Origin: Breoghania sp. L-A4 | GTDB lineage: Bacteria; Pseudomonadota; Alphaproteobacteria; Rhizobiales; Stappiaceae | DNA length: 64,000 nt | NCBI RefSeq assembly: GCF_003432385.1 | Contig: NZ_CP031841.1 | Span: 4,216,165-4,280,164, forward strand | Direction: 5' to 3' | Shown: positions 37,020-46,841 of the stretch, in pieces | Layout of the letters: every line of letters starts with the position of its first letter | Numbering within the stretch: the first letter of the stretch is position 1 | Position numbers and translations under genes: made by a program | The notes under the pieces: generated by a model | Seen by the model: only the letters and a program-made list of their open reading frames with translations | What the model was told of the DNA's origin: nothing | Databases searched by the model: none

Positions 37020-37118
37020 GTGGAGCACAGCAATAAACGACCTCGATCGCGTTCCAGGTCGCGGCACGGCGCCGATCGAGGCATCCGTTGCGCACGACGA
37101 ACAGCAATCGGAACCGAC

Positions 37119-38150
37119 ATGATCAAGCCCCTTCTTGCCGCCCTCACCCTGCTTCTAAGCGTCTCCGCCCATGCGGCCGATGTGACCGGATTTCGCCGGC
37201 TCGCCCTGCCTGATACCGAAAGACCCCTTTCAGTTGCGGTCTGGTATCCCGCTGTCAGCGAACAAGCCCCGACGCACGTGGCGGGAAACCCCGTCTTCGT
37301 CGGCGTCGCCGTTGTACACGATGCGCCCGCGTCCGCCGGCAGCCATCCTCTCGTGGTTCTGTCGCACGGCTTCGGCGGCAACTGGCGCAATCAGGCCTGG
37401 CTGGCGGAGAAGCTGGTGCGTCAGGGATATGTGGTGGCCAGCGCCAATCATCCCGGCACGACAACCGCCGATATGAACCTTGTGCGGGCCGCTCGGCTAT
37501 GGCAGCGCCCACGCGACGTCAGCCGCGTCATCGACGCGCTCACCGGGGATCGCAGAATCGCCGGTGAGATCGCGCGGAACCGGATCGCCGTTGCCGGCCA
37601 TTCGCTCGGCGGTTGGACGGCAATCGAGCTGGCCGGCGCCCGCTTCGATCCCGACCTGCACGATGCGGAGTGTGAGGCTCACCCGGAACTCGTCGACTGC
37701 GAAGTCTATAAATCCATTGGCGCCGGAGGCGACGCGGCGTCGCGAACGGCGCTGGCGCAAGACCTCCGCGACAGCCGGATTGCGGCCGCCATCTCGCTCG
37801 ACCTCGGGCTTGCCCGCGCCTTCGATCCGCCAAGCCTCGCGTCCATCGAAATCCCTGTTCTGGTGATCGCCGCCGGATCACCCAACCCGCTGCTGCCGGC
37901 CCAGCTCGAATCGCGCTATCTCGTGGCCCGCCTGCCGCAAACGCGGACCCGCTATCTCGAGATCGCCGACGCCAGTCACTTCAGCTTCCTGTCTGTCTGC
38001 AAGCCCGGCGGCGTCACGCTGCTCGAGGCCGATGCCGACGGCGACAGCATGATCTGCCGCGACGCCGGCGGCCGCGACCGTCGGACCATCCACCGTCAGG
38101 TCGCGGATCGGATCATCGGGTTTCTGGCGGAGGCTCTGCCGGAAAACTGA
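37119..38150 (+). CDS. Secreted alpha/beta-hydrolase (dienelactone hydrolase/PAF-acetylhydrolase-like)
   Basis: 343 residues from ATG 37119, with a signal peptide of about 19 (LLLSVSAHAADV). The oxyanion segment is LSHGFGGNWRNQ, the nucleophile elbow GHSLGGW and the acid/His region near IADASHFSFL. Cysteines at several places suggest periplasmic disulphides. It overlaps the convergent AraC-type gene by 38 bases at the 3' end. Substrate unknown. Confidence 0.82.
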   Translation: MIKPLLAALTLLLSVSAHAADVTGFRRLALPDTERPLSVAVWYPAVSEQAPTHVAGNPVFVGVAVVHDAPASAGSHPLVVLSHGFGGNWRNQAWLAEKLVRQGYVVASANHPGTTTADMNLVRAARLWQRPRDVSRVIDALTGDRRIAGEIARNRIAVAGHSLGGWTAIELAGARFDPDLHDAECEAHPELVDCEVYKSIGAGGDAASRTALAQDLRDSRIAAAISLDLGLARAFDPPSLASIEIPVLVIAAGSPNPLLPAQLESRYLVARLPQTRTRYLEIADASHFSFLSVCKPGGVTLLEADADGDSMICRDAGGRDRRTIHRQVADRIIGFLAEALPEN

Positions 38151-39246
38151 CTTCCGCGGCAAAGCCGTCGCGGCCGCCTCCCGAGCGGCGGTAGTCGCTC
38201 GGGCTCATGCCCGTAACCCGCCGAAACTCGCGATTGAAATTGGATTTCGTCTGGAACCCGCAGTCGAACAGGATCGTCGTGACCGGCTCTTCCGTTTCGG
38301 CAAGCAACCTCCGTGCCTCCGCGATCCGGTACTCATTGACCACCTGCGAAACATTGCGGCCATGAATACGATTGATCGCGGCGGAAATTCTGCGCGACGG
38401 GACGCCGGCGCGCCGCGCCAGCCTGTTCAGCGTCAGATCCGGATCACGGAACAGCCGGCGCTCACGCATCAGCCCGTCGATGATCCCGAGCACGTCCGCG
38501 TCTCCCGGCTCCGGGCGTCTCTCCTCCGCCCGCGGCGCGTCCTGTGTCTCCACGGCTGCGTCCGCCTCGCGTTGCGTCGCAGGGCGGCTGCGGCCAGCAA
38601 CGGTGACCGCATAGGCGGCCAGTCCCAGCGTCAGCAAATTGGCGAAGGCGACGATGCTGGCCGCATGCTCCCCCTGGCTAAGACCAAAATCGACGGCGAC
38701 CGCGAGATCGACGCTGCCGGACGCGATCAGCGTCGCACCGGCGAGCGCAACGGCGCGGACCGCCTTGTCCGCCGACCCCAACCGCGCGCCGCCCAGCGCG
38801 TCCGGCCCACCCCAGGCGCGACGCAAAAGTGCGAAGCCGTAGCCGTAGAACATTGCCGCCAGGACCAGATCGATCGGCGATTGCCAGGCCTGCCAGCTCG
38901 CGGAAAGCCCGATGATGACGACCACCGGCACCGCATGCGGCCATTGCCGCCGCAAGGGGCGCGGCGTCTCCAGCGCCAGGCCCGAAAAGCAAAGCCACGC
39001 GGCCGGCGGCAGCAACGACGCGCTGACCGGTTGCAGAAAACGGACCATCGGCAGATCGAGGCTCCAGCGCAAGCCGACGACGGTCAGCATCGCGGCGCAA
39101 AGCGCCAGATAGATCATCGCGCCGCGGTTCTCCGCGTTCCCATGCCACGCCATGCGCACCAACAGCACCACCAGCAGCAAGGCGACAACGAAAGGCAGGG
39201 GAATGGCAAACATCGGGACAGCCGGATAGCGCGGTATGCGCGGCAT
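38113..39246 (-). CDS. Membrane-bound AraC-family regulator
   Basis: 377 residues. Six or seven hydrophobic helices fill the first 225 residues. The C-terminus is an AraC DNA-binding domain with two helix-turn-helix units (LTLNRLARRAGVPSRRISAAIN and VTTILFDCGFQTKSNFNREFRRVTGMSPSDYR). The domain order suggests direct transcription control from the membrane. It lies between the hydrolase and a DMT transporter, either of which may be a target. Confidence 0.88.
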   Translation of the reverse strand: MPRIPRYPAVPMFAIPLPFVVALLLVVLLVRMAWHGNAENRGAMIYLALCAAMLTVVGLRWSLDLPMVRFLQPVSASLLPPAAWLCFSGLALETPRPLRRQWPHAVPVVVIIGLSASWQAWQSPIDLVLAAMFYGYGFALLRRAWGGPDALGGARLGSADKAVRAVALAGATLIASGSVDLAVAVDFGLSQGEHAASIVAFANLLTLGLAAYAVTVAGRSRPATQREADAAVETQDAPRAEERRPEPGDADVLGIIDGLMRERRLFRDPDLTLNRLARRAGVPSRRISAAINRIHGRNVSQVVNEYRIAEARRLLAETEEPVTTILFDCGFQTKSNFNREFRRVTGMSPSDYRRSGGGRDGFAAEVSFPAEPPPETR

Positions 39247-39336
39247 GAGTGAGACAACACAACTCCAGGATCATGTCGCAAATCGGGTGTCGTGCAAGGA
39301 GGTCATCCGATATCAGGTGGCAGGACCACAGGAAAC

Positions 39337-40272
39337 ATGACCATGACCCAATCCGCCCGCATGACGCCCGCAAGCTGGGTGCTGCTGATCCTGCTCTCGG
39401 GCCTCTGGGGCGGGTCGTTCTTCTTCACCAAGATCGCGGTGGCGGAAATTCCGGCACTGACGCTGACCCTGGCGCGGGTGGCGATTGCCGCGCTCGCCCT
39501 GCATCTGGTGCTGCGCCTGCGCCGCATCGCCTTCCCCTGGACCCGCGCGGCCCTCGCCCCTTACGTGGTGATGGGGCTCTTGAACAACGCCGTGCCCTTC
39601 ACGCTGCTCGCCTGGGGCCAGACCCATATCGCTTCCGGCCTCGCCGCCGTGCTCAACGCGATGACGCCGATCTCAACCGTCATCATCGCCCATCTGCTCA
39701 CCGACACCGACAGGGCAACGCCTCAAAAGCTCGCCGGCGTGCTGATCGGCCTGGGCGGCGTCGCGGTGATGATCGGCCCCGAGGCGCTCGACGGCATCAC
39801 CGAGAACGTGACCGCGCAGCTCGCCTGTCTCGCCGCCACGGTCTCCTATGCCTGCGCGGGGATTTTCGGCCGCCGCTTCCGGGGACAACCGGCGCTGGTC
39901 ACCGCCACCGGCCAGCTCACCGGATCCTCCATCCTGATGCTGCCGCTGGTGCTGATCGCGGGTGGAGCGACCACCCTTGTGCCGCCGTCGGCACATGTCG
40001 CCGGATCGGTTCTCGCCCTGGCGCTGGTCTCCACCGCCTTCGCCTATATCCTCTATTTCCGCATTCTCGCCCAGGCCGGCCCGACCAATGTGGCGATGGT
40101 CACCTTCCTGGTTCCCGTCAGCGCCATCGTGCTCGGCGCGGCGTTTCTCGGCGAGGTCCTGGAACCGCGCCATTGGCTCGGGGTGGCGCTGATCGCCGTG
40201 GCGCTGGCGGCTATCGACGGGCGTCTTCTGGAGCGACTTCTGGAGCGTCTGAGGCGCACCCGCCTCGCCTGA
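39337..40272 (+). CDS. EamA-family (DMT) transporter
   Basis: 311 residues from ATG 39337, with AGGAAAC directly upstream. It has ten membrane helices in two EamA repeats (GLWGGSFFFTKIAV... and ATVSYACAGIFGRRF...). It is an intact relative of the transporter at 36109. It should export small metabolites; substrate unknown. Divergent from the AraC-type gene and convergent with serA. Confidence 0.88.
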   Translation: MTMTQSARMTPASWVLLILLSGLWGGSFFFTKIAVAEIPALTLTLARVAIAALALHLVLRLRRIAFPWTRAALAPYVVMGLLNNAVPFTLLAWGQTHIASGLAAVLNAMTPISTVIIAHLLTDTDRATPQKLAGVLIGLGGVAVMIGPEALDGITENVTAQLACLAATVSYACAGIFGRRFRGQPALVTATGQLTGSSILMLPLVLIAGGATTLVPPSAHVAGSVLALALVSTAFAYILYFRILAQAGPTNVAMVTFLVPVSAIVLGAAFLGEVLEPRHWLGVALIAVALAAIDGRLLERLLERLRRTRLA

Positions 40273-40390
40273 CCAGCAGTACAAATCCAATTCAAATCCG
40301 TGTCGAAAAACCCTCGAATTCGGATCAAAAAACGCTCAAAAGAAGCAAAATTAGTCTGGCCATTCGAAATGATTGAATCGCCCGCCCAAC

Positions 40391-40414
40391 AAAAAAGCGG
40401 CCCCTTGGGGCCGC
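40391..40414 (-). terminator. Intrinsic terminator of serA
   Basis: Stem GCGGCCCC (40397-40404) and GGGGCCGC (40407-40414) with a 2-base loop. Six A residues at 40391-40396 give a U-run on the minus strand, 24 bases after the serA stop. Confidence 0.88.
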
Positions 40415-40437
40415 CTTCGCATCGCATATGTCTGTCC

Positions 40438-42023
40438 TCAGAACGCCAGTGATTTGGCCTGCTTGACCAACGGCAGCGCCGTGATCTTGTTCAGCACGTC
40501 GCCGTTGACCGGCCCGTCCACCTCGATCAGCGCGATGGCGTCGCCGCCTGCCTTGTCGCGGCCAAGGTTGAAGGTGGCGATGTTGACCCCGCCTCGCCGA
40601 GCAGCGAGCCGAACTGTCCGATGAAGCCCGGCTTGTCCTCGTTGGTGATATAGAGCATGTGCGGCCCCAGCTCAGCCTCCATGTTGATGCCCTTCACCTG
40701 GATGATGCGCGGCTTGCCGTCGGCGAACACCGTGCCCGCAACCGAGCGTTCCTGCCGTTCGGTGACCACCGTCAGGCGGATGTAGGTCTCATAGGCGCCC
40801 ATCTGCTCTCGGCGGACTTCCTCCACGTGAATGTCGCGCTCCTTCGCCATCGCCGGGGCGGAGACCATGTTGACGGTCTGCAGCAGCGGCGTCAGCACGC
40901 CGGTCAGCGCGGCGGCCGTCAGCGCCTTGGTGTTCATGTCGGCGACCGCGCCCTCGTATTCCAGGCGCACGCCCTTGATGCCGCTCTCGGTCAACTGCCC
41001 AGCGAAGGAACCGAGCTGCTCGGCCAGCTTGACGAAGGGCGTCAGCTTCGGCGCTTCCTCGGCCGAGATCGACGGCATGTTGAGTGCGTTTGTGACGGCT
41101 CCGCTGATCAGATAGTCGGCCATCTGCTCGGCCACCTGCAGCGCCACATTCTCCTGCGCTTCCGAGGTGGCCGCGCCCAGATGCGGCGTGCACACCATGT
41201 TCGGCGCGCCGAACAGCACGTTCTCCTTGGCCGGCTCGTCGACGAAGACGTCAAATGCCGCACCCGCCACCTTGCCGCCGTCCAGTGCAACCCGCATGGC
41301 CTGCTCGTCGACCAGCCCGCCGCGCGCGCAGTTCACCACGTAGACGCCGTTCTTCATCTTCGCGATGGCGTCCGCTGAGATGATGTTGCGGGTCTTGTCC
41401 GTCAGTGGCGTGTGCAATGTGATGAAGTCGGCGCGGCGCAGCAGTTCATCGAGCTCCACCTTCTCCACACCGAGGTCCCGTGCCCGCTCGGATGACAGGA
41501 ACGGATCGAAGGCGACGACCTTCATCTTCAGCCCGATGGCGCGGTCGGCGACGATCGAGCCGATATTGCCGCAGCCGATCAGGCCGAGCGTCTTGGCGGT
41601 GATCTCCACGCCCATGAAGCGCGATTTCTCCCATTTGCCGGCCTGTGTCGAGGCGTCAGCGGCGGGAATCTGGCGGGCGGCGGCAAACATCATGGCGATC
41701 GCATGCTCGGCCGTCGTGATGGCATTGCCGAAGGGCGTGTTCATCACGATGATGCCGCGGCTCGTCGCCTCGGGAATGTCAACGTTGTCGACGCCGATGC
41801 CGGCGCGGCCGATGACCTTCAGATTGGTGGCCGCCTTGATGATCTTTTCGGTGACCTTGGTCGCCGAGCGGATCGCCAGACCGTCATACTGCCCAATCAC
41901 CTCGAGCAGCTTGTCCTTGTCCTTGCCCAGATCGGGCTGGAAATCGACCTCCAGTCCGCGATCGCGAAAGATCTGCACGGCGGCCGGGGAAAGCTTGTCG
42001 GAAATCAGAACTCTGGGAGCCAT
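40438..42023 (-). CDS. serA: D-3-phosphoglycerate dehydrogenase, frameshifted near the C-terminus
   Basis: About 528 residues when repaired. It has NAD-binding GCGNIGSIVADRAIG, catalytic Arg in CARGGLVDE, Glu in DVFVDEPA and His in PHLGAATSEAQ. An intervening domain and a C-terminal ACT domain follow. The reading frame breaks at the CCCC run 40587-40590; with one more base the ACT domain continues VNIATFNLGRDKAGGDAIAL and ends at 40438. It catalyses the first step of serine synthesis. Being essential on minimal medium, it is probably intact in reality. Confidence 0.92.
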
Positions 42024-42144
42024 TTACGTGTTCCTCGCATGAGACCGCCGGTCCTTGAAATGTCGCGCGTCGCGCCAATCAGGCCTGTGGCTGTCCGGTC
42101 ATTTGGATGGAAAAGACGAAAAGCTTTTGAAGCACCGGCCCAAA

Positions 42145-42196
42145 ATCCGATGTCATCCAGGCTCTCCGTTTCACTGCGGCCGGGATGACATCGGAT
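42145..42196. repeat. Long REP-type hairpin between serA and serC
   Basis: Perfect 14-bp arms ATCCGATGTCATCC (42145-42158) and GGATGACATCGGAT (42183-42196). It shares the GTCATCC/GGATGAC core with the repeats at 2.4, 18.6 and 19.8 kb. It may also limit serC-to-serA read-through. Confidence 0.75.
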
Positions 42197-42209
42197 TCCA
42201 ACGATTGCT

Positions 42210-43381
42210 TCACGCCGCCTCAGACAGCGCCGTTTTCTGCGTCGCAAAGGCCCAGTCGAGCCAGGGCGTCAGCGCGGCGACATCCGATGCCTCGACGGTC
42301 GCGCCGCACCAGATGCGGAAGCCCGACGGGGCATCGCGATAGGCCGCGATGTCATAGGCCACGCCTTCCGCGTCCAGCGCCGAGGCCATTGCCTTGGCGA
42401 ACGCCGCCTGCGCCGCGTCATCCAGTGCGCAAACGTCCGGGTCGACGATCTTCAGGCACACGGAGGTGTTCGACCGGGTCGCCGGATCGGTCGCGAGAAA
42501 ATCGACCCACGGGGTGGCTGCCACCCAGTCGGCGATGACCTTGGCGTTGGCATCGGCGCGGGCCATCAGGCCGGTGAGACCGCCGACGGACGCCGACCAG
42601 TCGAGCGCGTCGAGATAGTCCTCCACGCAGAGCATCGACGGCGTGTTGATGGTCTCGCCCTTGAAGATGCCCTCGATGAGCTTGCCGCCCTTGGTCATGC
42701 GAAAGATCTTCGGCAGCGGCCAGGCCGGCGTGTAGCTTTCCAGCCGCGCGACCGCACGCGGAGAGAGGATCAGCATGCCGTGCGCCGCCTCCCCGCCCAG
42801 CACCTTCTGCCAGGAGAAGGTCACCACGTCGAGTTTGGAGAAATCGAGGTTCTGCGCGAAGGCCGCCGAGGTGGCGTCGCAGATCGTCAGGCCGTCGCGG
42901 TCCGCCGGAATCCACTCCGCATCGGGAACCCGGACGCCCGAGGTGGTGCCGTTCCAGGTGAAGACCACGTCGCGGGAAAAGTCGACGGAGGTGAGGTCCG
43001 GCAGCGCGCCATAGCCCGCCTCGATCAGCCGCGCGTCGAGCTTGAGCTGCTTGACCACATCGGTGACCCAGCCCGAGCCGAAGCTTTCCCAGGCGAGCAT
43101 GTCGACCGGGCGTTCGCCCAGCAGCGACCACAGCGCCATCTCGACGGCGCCAGTGTCGGACGCCGGCACGATGCCGATGCGATAGTCGGCGGGAACCCGC
43201 AGGATCTCGCGGGTTTTCTCGATGGCGTCGGAAAGCTTGGTCTTGCCGATCTTGGCGCGGTGCGAGCGGCCCAATGCCGCATCTTTCAGCGCCTCGACGG
43301 ACCAGCCGGGCGCTTGGCGCACGGACCGGAGGAGAATCGGGGATTTTCCGGCCGCAGGGCCGGTTTGGCAGTCGCTGTCAT
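42210..43381 (-). CDS. serC: Phosphoserine aminotransferase, frameshifted near the N-terminus
   Basis: About 390 residues. The start at 43381 ([21 protein letters not shown]) is in one frame and the rest ([22 protein letters not shown]) in the next, broken at the GGG run 43308-43310. The PLP lysine lies in [11 protein letters not shown]. It converts 3-phosphohydroxypyruvate to phosphoserine, the step after SerA, whose gene follows on the same strand. The lost base is probably an error. Confidence 0.92.
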
Positions 43382-43552
43382 GTCGCTATCCTCACAGATA
43401 GATGCCCCTCGTTGGGGAGGGGTGTCCCGCCAACTGGGTTATGCCTCTCGTGCGACAACGTCAAGCCGAACTTGGTTGAATTGCGATGCACATTTTACTA
43501 AGATCAAATTCTCACTCTTTCCTCGCTATGCTGAAAAAGTGATCTATTTTCA

Positions 43553-44440
43553 ATGAATAGCATTATAGAAAAAATAATTGATATACTAATAAGTGAAAAA
43601 TTGGAATCGGTCAAGATTCCAGTTGTACTGTCAGTATTGGGCGCGTTAGTTATTTTTTTATCAGACCGCCTCCCAGAACATGTTGCAGACAAAGGGACAA
43701 TCAATTTAATAGGAACATTAATTTTATTTATAGGAATTGCGCTGATCATTATTGCATTTATCGACAAAGCTTTTGGGATTTCAATTCTTTCTGGCTTGGC
43801 CGATGGAACAATAAGCGGTCTTGTTGCGAGCTTCTCAGTCGCAGCGGCCTCCTTCGCACCGGTCGGATACTTCGATGAAGAAAATTTTTTCTTTTATCGC
43901 GTATTTATTTCCATTGTATATGGAATGCTCTACGGTGGCTTGGTAGGCGTATTTGTACTTTTTTTCAAAAAGGATTCTAGAGTCAATTTGCTTCGATACA
44001 CCAGCCTTATAGTATTGCTATACATACTAATAATATATTTTTCAAGTAATTACGTATTTCATAGCATTCCAATAGTTAATTCTAGGCCAATAATGCTGGG
44101 TGAAATATTCATGATGCATGTATTATATATTCCTTTGTTCTTAGCACTCCATAATAAAAGCGTTTCTCAATTAAAAGATAAAACGTTTTTGATTTCATTT
44201 TCTCTTTCTACAATAATTTTATTGGTATTACTGAATACGGTAAAATTAAAAATAATTTTCGGAGACATCAATATCCAAGATCCCGAAATTAGGATTTGGA
44301 ATATGGAATTTTACGCTGACTGGACGCCAAGCTTATACTCTTTTTGCTTTTTTATGGTAATATTTATACTGTATGCGTCAATAAATATTATAACTAGCTT
44401 ATTAAAATACTATCCAGAAAACCAAACTATATCTGAATGA
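43553..44440 (+). CDS. AT-rich polytopic membrane protein of unknown family
   Basis: 295 residues, with about eight hydrophobic segments starting near residues 20, 50, 80, 115, 145, 185, 210 and 265. The body is rich in Ile, Leu, Phe, Ser and Asn. I do not recognise a family. The gene and its immediate flanks are strikingly AT-rich and use ATA, TTA and AAT codons avoided by all neighbours, so it was recently acquired. No ribosome site is obvious. It sits alone between serC and a ZIP-family gene. Confidence 0.75.
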   Translation: MNSIIEKIIDILISEKLESVKIPVVLSVLGALVIFLSDRLPEHVADKGTINLIGTLILFIGIALIIIAFIDKAFGISILSGLADGTISGLVASFSVAAASFAPVGYFDEENFFFYRVFISIVYGMLYGGLVGVFVLFFKKDSRVNLLRYTSLIVLLYILIIYFSSNYVFHSIPIVNSRPIMLGEIFMMHVLYIPLFLALHNKSVSQLKDKTFLISFSLSTIILLVLLNTVKLKIIFGDINIQDPEIRIWNMEFYADWTPSLYSFCFFMVIFILYASINIITSLLKYYPENQTISE

Positions 44441-44667
44441 GCAACGTGTATCAGCCGCCGTCGATCTGACGGGTAACGGGTTGCCCAATCTCGCATCCCC
44501 CTCGGCCAGCCGACGCGCCCTACGGCTCATGACCCTAGCGAACGGCCGCCTTAGAGATCTGGCCGCCATTCGTCTGCCCGCGGCTGTCGGCTCGGACATA
44601 GGGCTGATCACGGAGAGCCAGGTTTTGTCTACCTAGGAACGGACGGACGGCTGCGTGTGGTGCGCCG

Positions 44668-45395
44668 CTAGCGCAGATAGCCCGACAGCAGCGCCATGGC
44701 CGCGAAGCCGCCGGCGAAGGCGGCGGTCGAGATCCAGCGCGGCGGTTGCGGCGCATCGCCTTCGGGCAGCACATCCTCGACAGTCGCCAGCAGCAACAAT
44801 CCGATGATGAAAGCCAGCGCCGCGCTCTGAAACCACGCGCCGCCACCACGCAGCAGCACAAAGCCGAAGAGGGCGCTGGCGAGCGTCGGCACGAGCAGCA
44901 AACCGGCCATCGCCATGCGCCGCCAACGCGGCATACGGTCATCGCGGAAGTTCGCTGTCGCGGCGAAACCACCGGGAATATTGGCGACCGCCTGGGTGGC
45001 GCCAATCAGAAAGCCGAGCTCCGTGCCCACCGCCGATCCCGCCCCCGTCATCATTCCATCGCTGAAAAGATCGGCCATTACGGCGAAATAGACCATCCAC
45101 GCGCCGCGGCTTCCCGCGCCCGCCCTCCACCGCGCCCAACCGGCCCCCGATAGAGCATGACGGAGACAAAGGCCCCGGCGAGAAAGGCCAGAACCAGCAG
45201 CCACATGGGCGCGGATTGCAGGATCCGCGGCATCAGGTCGATGCTGACGAGCGCGATGGCCACGCCGGCGGCCCCATGCAGCGCCGCGCCGAGCAGCCAG
45301 CGCGGCGTGTGAATGCATTCGGCAAGCAGGCTGCCGGCGAAATTGCCCAGGACGGGCAGCAGGGCGAAGATCAGGACGGTTGTTGTATCGGACAT
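44668..45395 (-). CDS. ZIP-family metal transporter, frameshifted
   Basis: About 243 residues from ATG 45395. The first frame (MSDTTTVLIFALLPVLGNFAG) runs to YRGPVG. The second continues AWMVYFAVMADLFSDGMMTG, with a break near 45135-45147 in a C-rich run. It has eight predicted helices; the histidine- and glutamate-bearing segments (LHGAAGVAIALVSIDLMP, VEDVLPEG) fit ZIP/ZupT-like carriers. It probably imports zinc or another divalent metal. Confidence 0.75.
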
Positions 45396-45486
45396 GCAGC
45401 CGATCAAGCCATCCGCGAGGCCCCGCGTAAAGGATCCAGGTCAAACGCCGTGGATGCATCGCATCACCGCTGATCGCTCGAACGCG

Positions 45487-45512
45487 AGACGGCGGGCCTG
45501 AGCCCGCCGTCT
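45487..45512. terminator. Strong hairpin after the barrel gene
   Basis: Perfect 11-bp stem AGACGGCGGGC/GCCCGCCGTCT with a 4-base loop, 26 bases after the stop of the 45538 gene. No U-run lies on that strand (CGTTTTG is on the plus side), so termination is likely but not classical. Confidence 0.6.
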
Positions 45513-45537
45513 GACGTTTTGTCTGTAAAGACGTCGA

Positions 45538-46287
45538 TCAGTTGAAGTTGTAACGAAGACCGACGCGCAGCTCGTGGGCGTAAATGTCCTTGTACTCGAT
45601 CTTCGCAGGCGCGAAGGCCTGGACCACGCCGGATTCGGCGCTGCCCAGCGAGCGGAACTGGTAGCCCGCGTCGAGCGTCATGTTCGGCGAGAGATCGAAA
45701 GCCGCACCGGCCATCAGCGCCCAGGCCAGATTCCACTTGCTTGCGCCCCTGTAGGTGCCGGTGGCGCCGTTCGGGTTGTAGAACCGCACGTTGCTGGTGG
45801 TCAGATAGGACGCACCGATACCGGCACCGACGTAGGGCGTCACGCCGTGCCAGGTGCCGATGTCGAAGTAGGCATTGAGCAGGACGGTCCAGGCATCGAT
45901 ATCCGCGCTTTCACGCGAAAATCCGTCGGCAAGCAAGGCACCGCAGGGGTTGGGACAGAGCGCCTCTCCACGGAAACCTGCTGGGAACTCGTAGTCCACC
46001 GTCAGATCGGTGCGGAACCAATCGTTGACGCGGTAGCCGACGCCGGCGCCAACCGTGAACGTGGAATCGAGGTGCTCGTTGCGGAACGCGCCGACACCAT
46101 TAGCGTTAAAGCGGGCCTCCGGAGCGTGATAGATTTTCGCGCCGATATCACCGCGCAGATACCAGCCACCGTAGGGGATGGGATCCGGCTCGGGGATGTA
46201 GTCGATAATGTCGGCGGCACTTGCCAGCGTCGGGAGAGCGAGCACGACGCTGACGGTTACGAAGAAGATGTTCCTCAGGCTGCTCAT
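45538..46287 (-). CDS. Outer-membrane beta-barrel protein
   Basis: 249 residues with a signal peptide of about 24 (LALPTLASAADI). Repeated amphipathic strands (GWYLRGDIGAKIY, TFTVGAGVGYRVNDWFRTDLTVDYEF, YVGAGIGASYLTT) and a C-terminal strand ending LRVGLRYNFN mark an eight-stranded barrel of the Rhizobiales surface-protein type. Two cysteines in CPNPC may bridge a loop. It is monocistronic with an AT-rich upstream region. Confidence 0.87.
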   Translation of the reverse strand: MSSLRNIFFVTVSVVLALPTLASAADIIDYIPEPDPIPYGGWYLRGDIGAKIYHAPEARFNANGVGAFRNEHLDSTFTVGAGVGYRVNDWFRTDLTVDYEFPAGFRGEALCPNPCGALLADGFSRESADIDAWTVLLNAYFDIGTWHGVTPYVGAGIGASYLTTSNVRFYNPNGATGTYRGASKWNLAWALMAGAAFDLSPNMTLDAGYQFRSLGSAESGVVQAFAPAKIEYKDIYAHELRVGLRYNFN

Positions 46288-46841
46288 CTCGCACCCTTTC
46301 CTAATACGCTGGCGATACCCGAAACCAGCAATGAACCAAAGATTGACGAGGAGAGGATGCGCCGAGAAATATTAATACTGACTTAACCCTAACAAATTTC
46401 GAAAAATTAGAGTATTAACAAAGGATTTACGGAATTCCCTTTGTTAGACTACTGTTAACCATAACGGCACGCTCGCACGCCGCGCGGAAAGAAAGCAGGC
46501 AAGAGACTTCACCAAATACAGCAGTCATACCATTGAAAAATAACAGTTATTCTGCAACTCCTGTGGCGCCATCAATTCTGTTTCCTGATGAAAGTACCGA
46601 GGCTCTCGCGCCGCGGCGGCGGCGATAAGTGCCCTTACGGAAGATAATTTTCAATTTTCGTATGCTTAACGAGCATCTCGAATCCGGCGCTTCATGGTTA
46701 AGGAAACCTTTATTCGCCCGAAACCGTGAAATCAGGAGCGCACGGACATGCGCACGCATTTACCATGACTGGCAGCCAATCAGCCGGATGCGGAATGATG
46801 ATTACTGCGAAAAAGAGCCGGGAGATGGGGCCGCGTGCCGC
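46288..46841. other. AT-rich spacer between barrel gene and glmM
   Basis: No gene is supported. The region 46370-46560 is AT-rich and probably carries the barrel-gene promoter. An imperfect inverted repeat, TAACAAAGG (46416-46424) and CCCTTTGTTA (46437-46446), could be an operator. Open frames on the plus strand here are shadows extending through glmM. Confidence 0.5.

Noticed and set aside
40438..43381. serA and serC as decayed pseudogenes
   Set aside because: Each needs only one base in a C/G run to be fully intact, both are in the same essential pathway, and no other decay is visible.
43440..44667. AT-rich island as a prophage or integrative element remnant
   Set aside because: There is only one gene, no integrase, no tRNA target and no flanking direct repeat that I could see.
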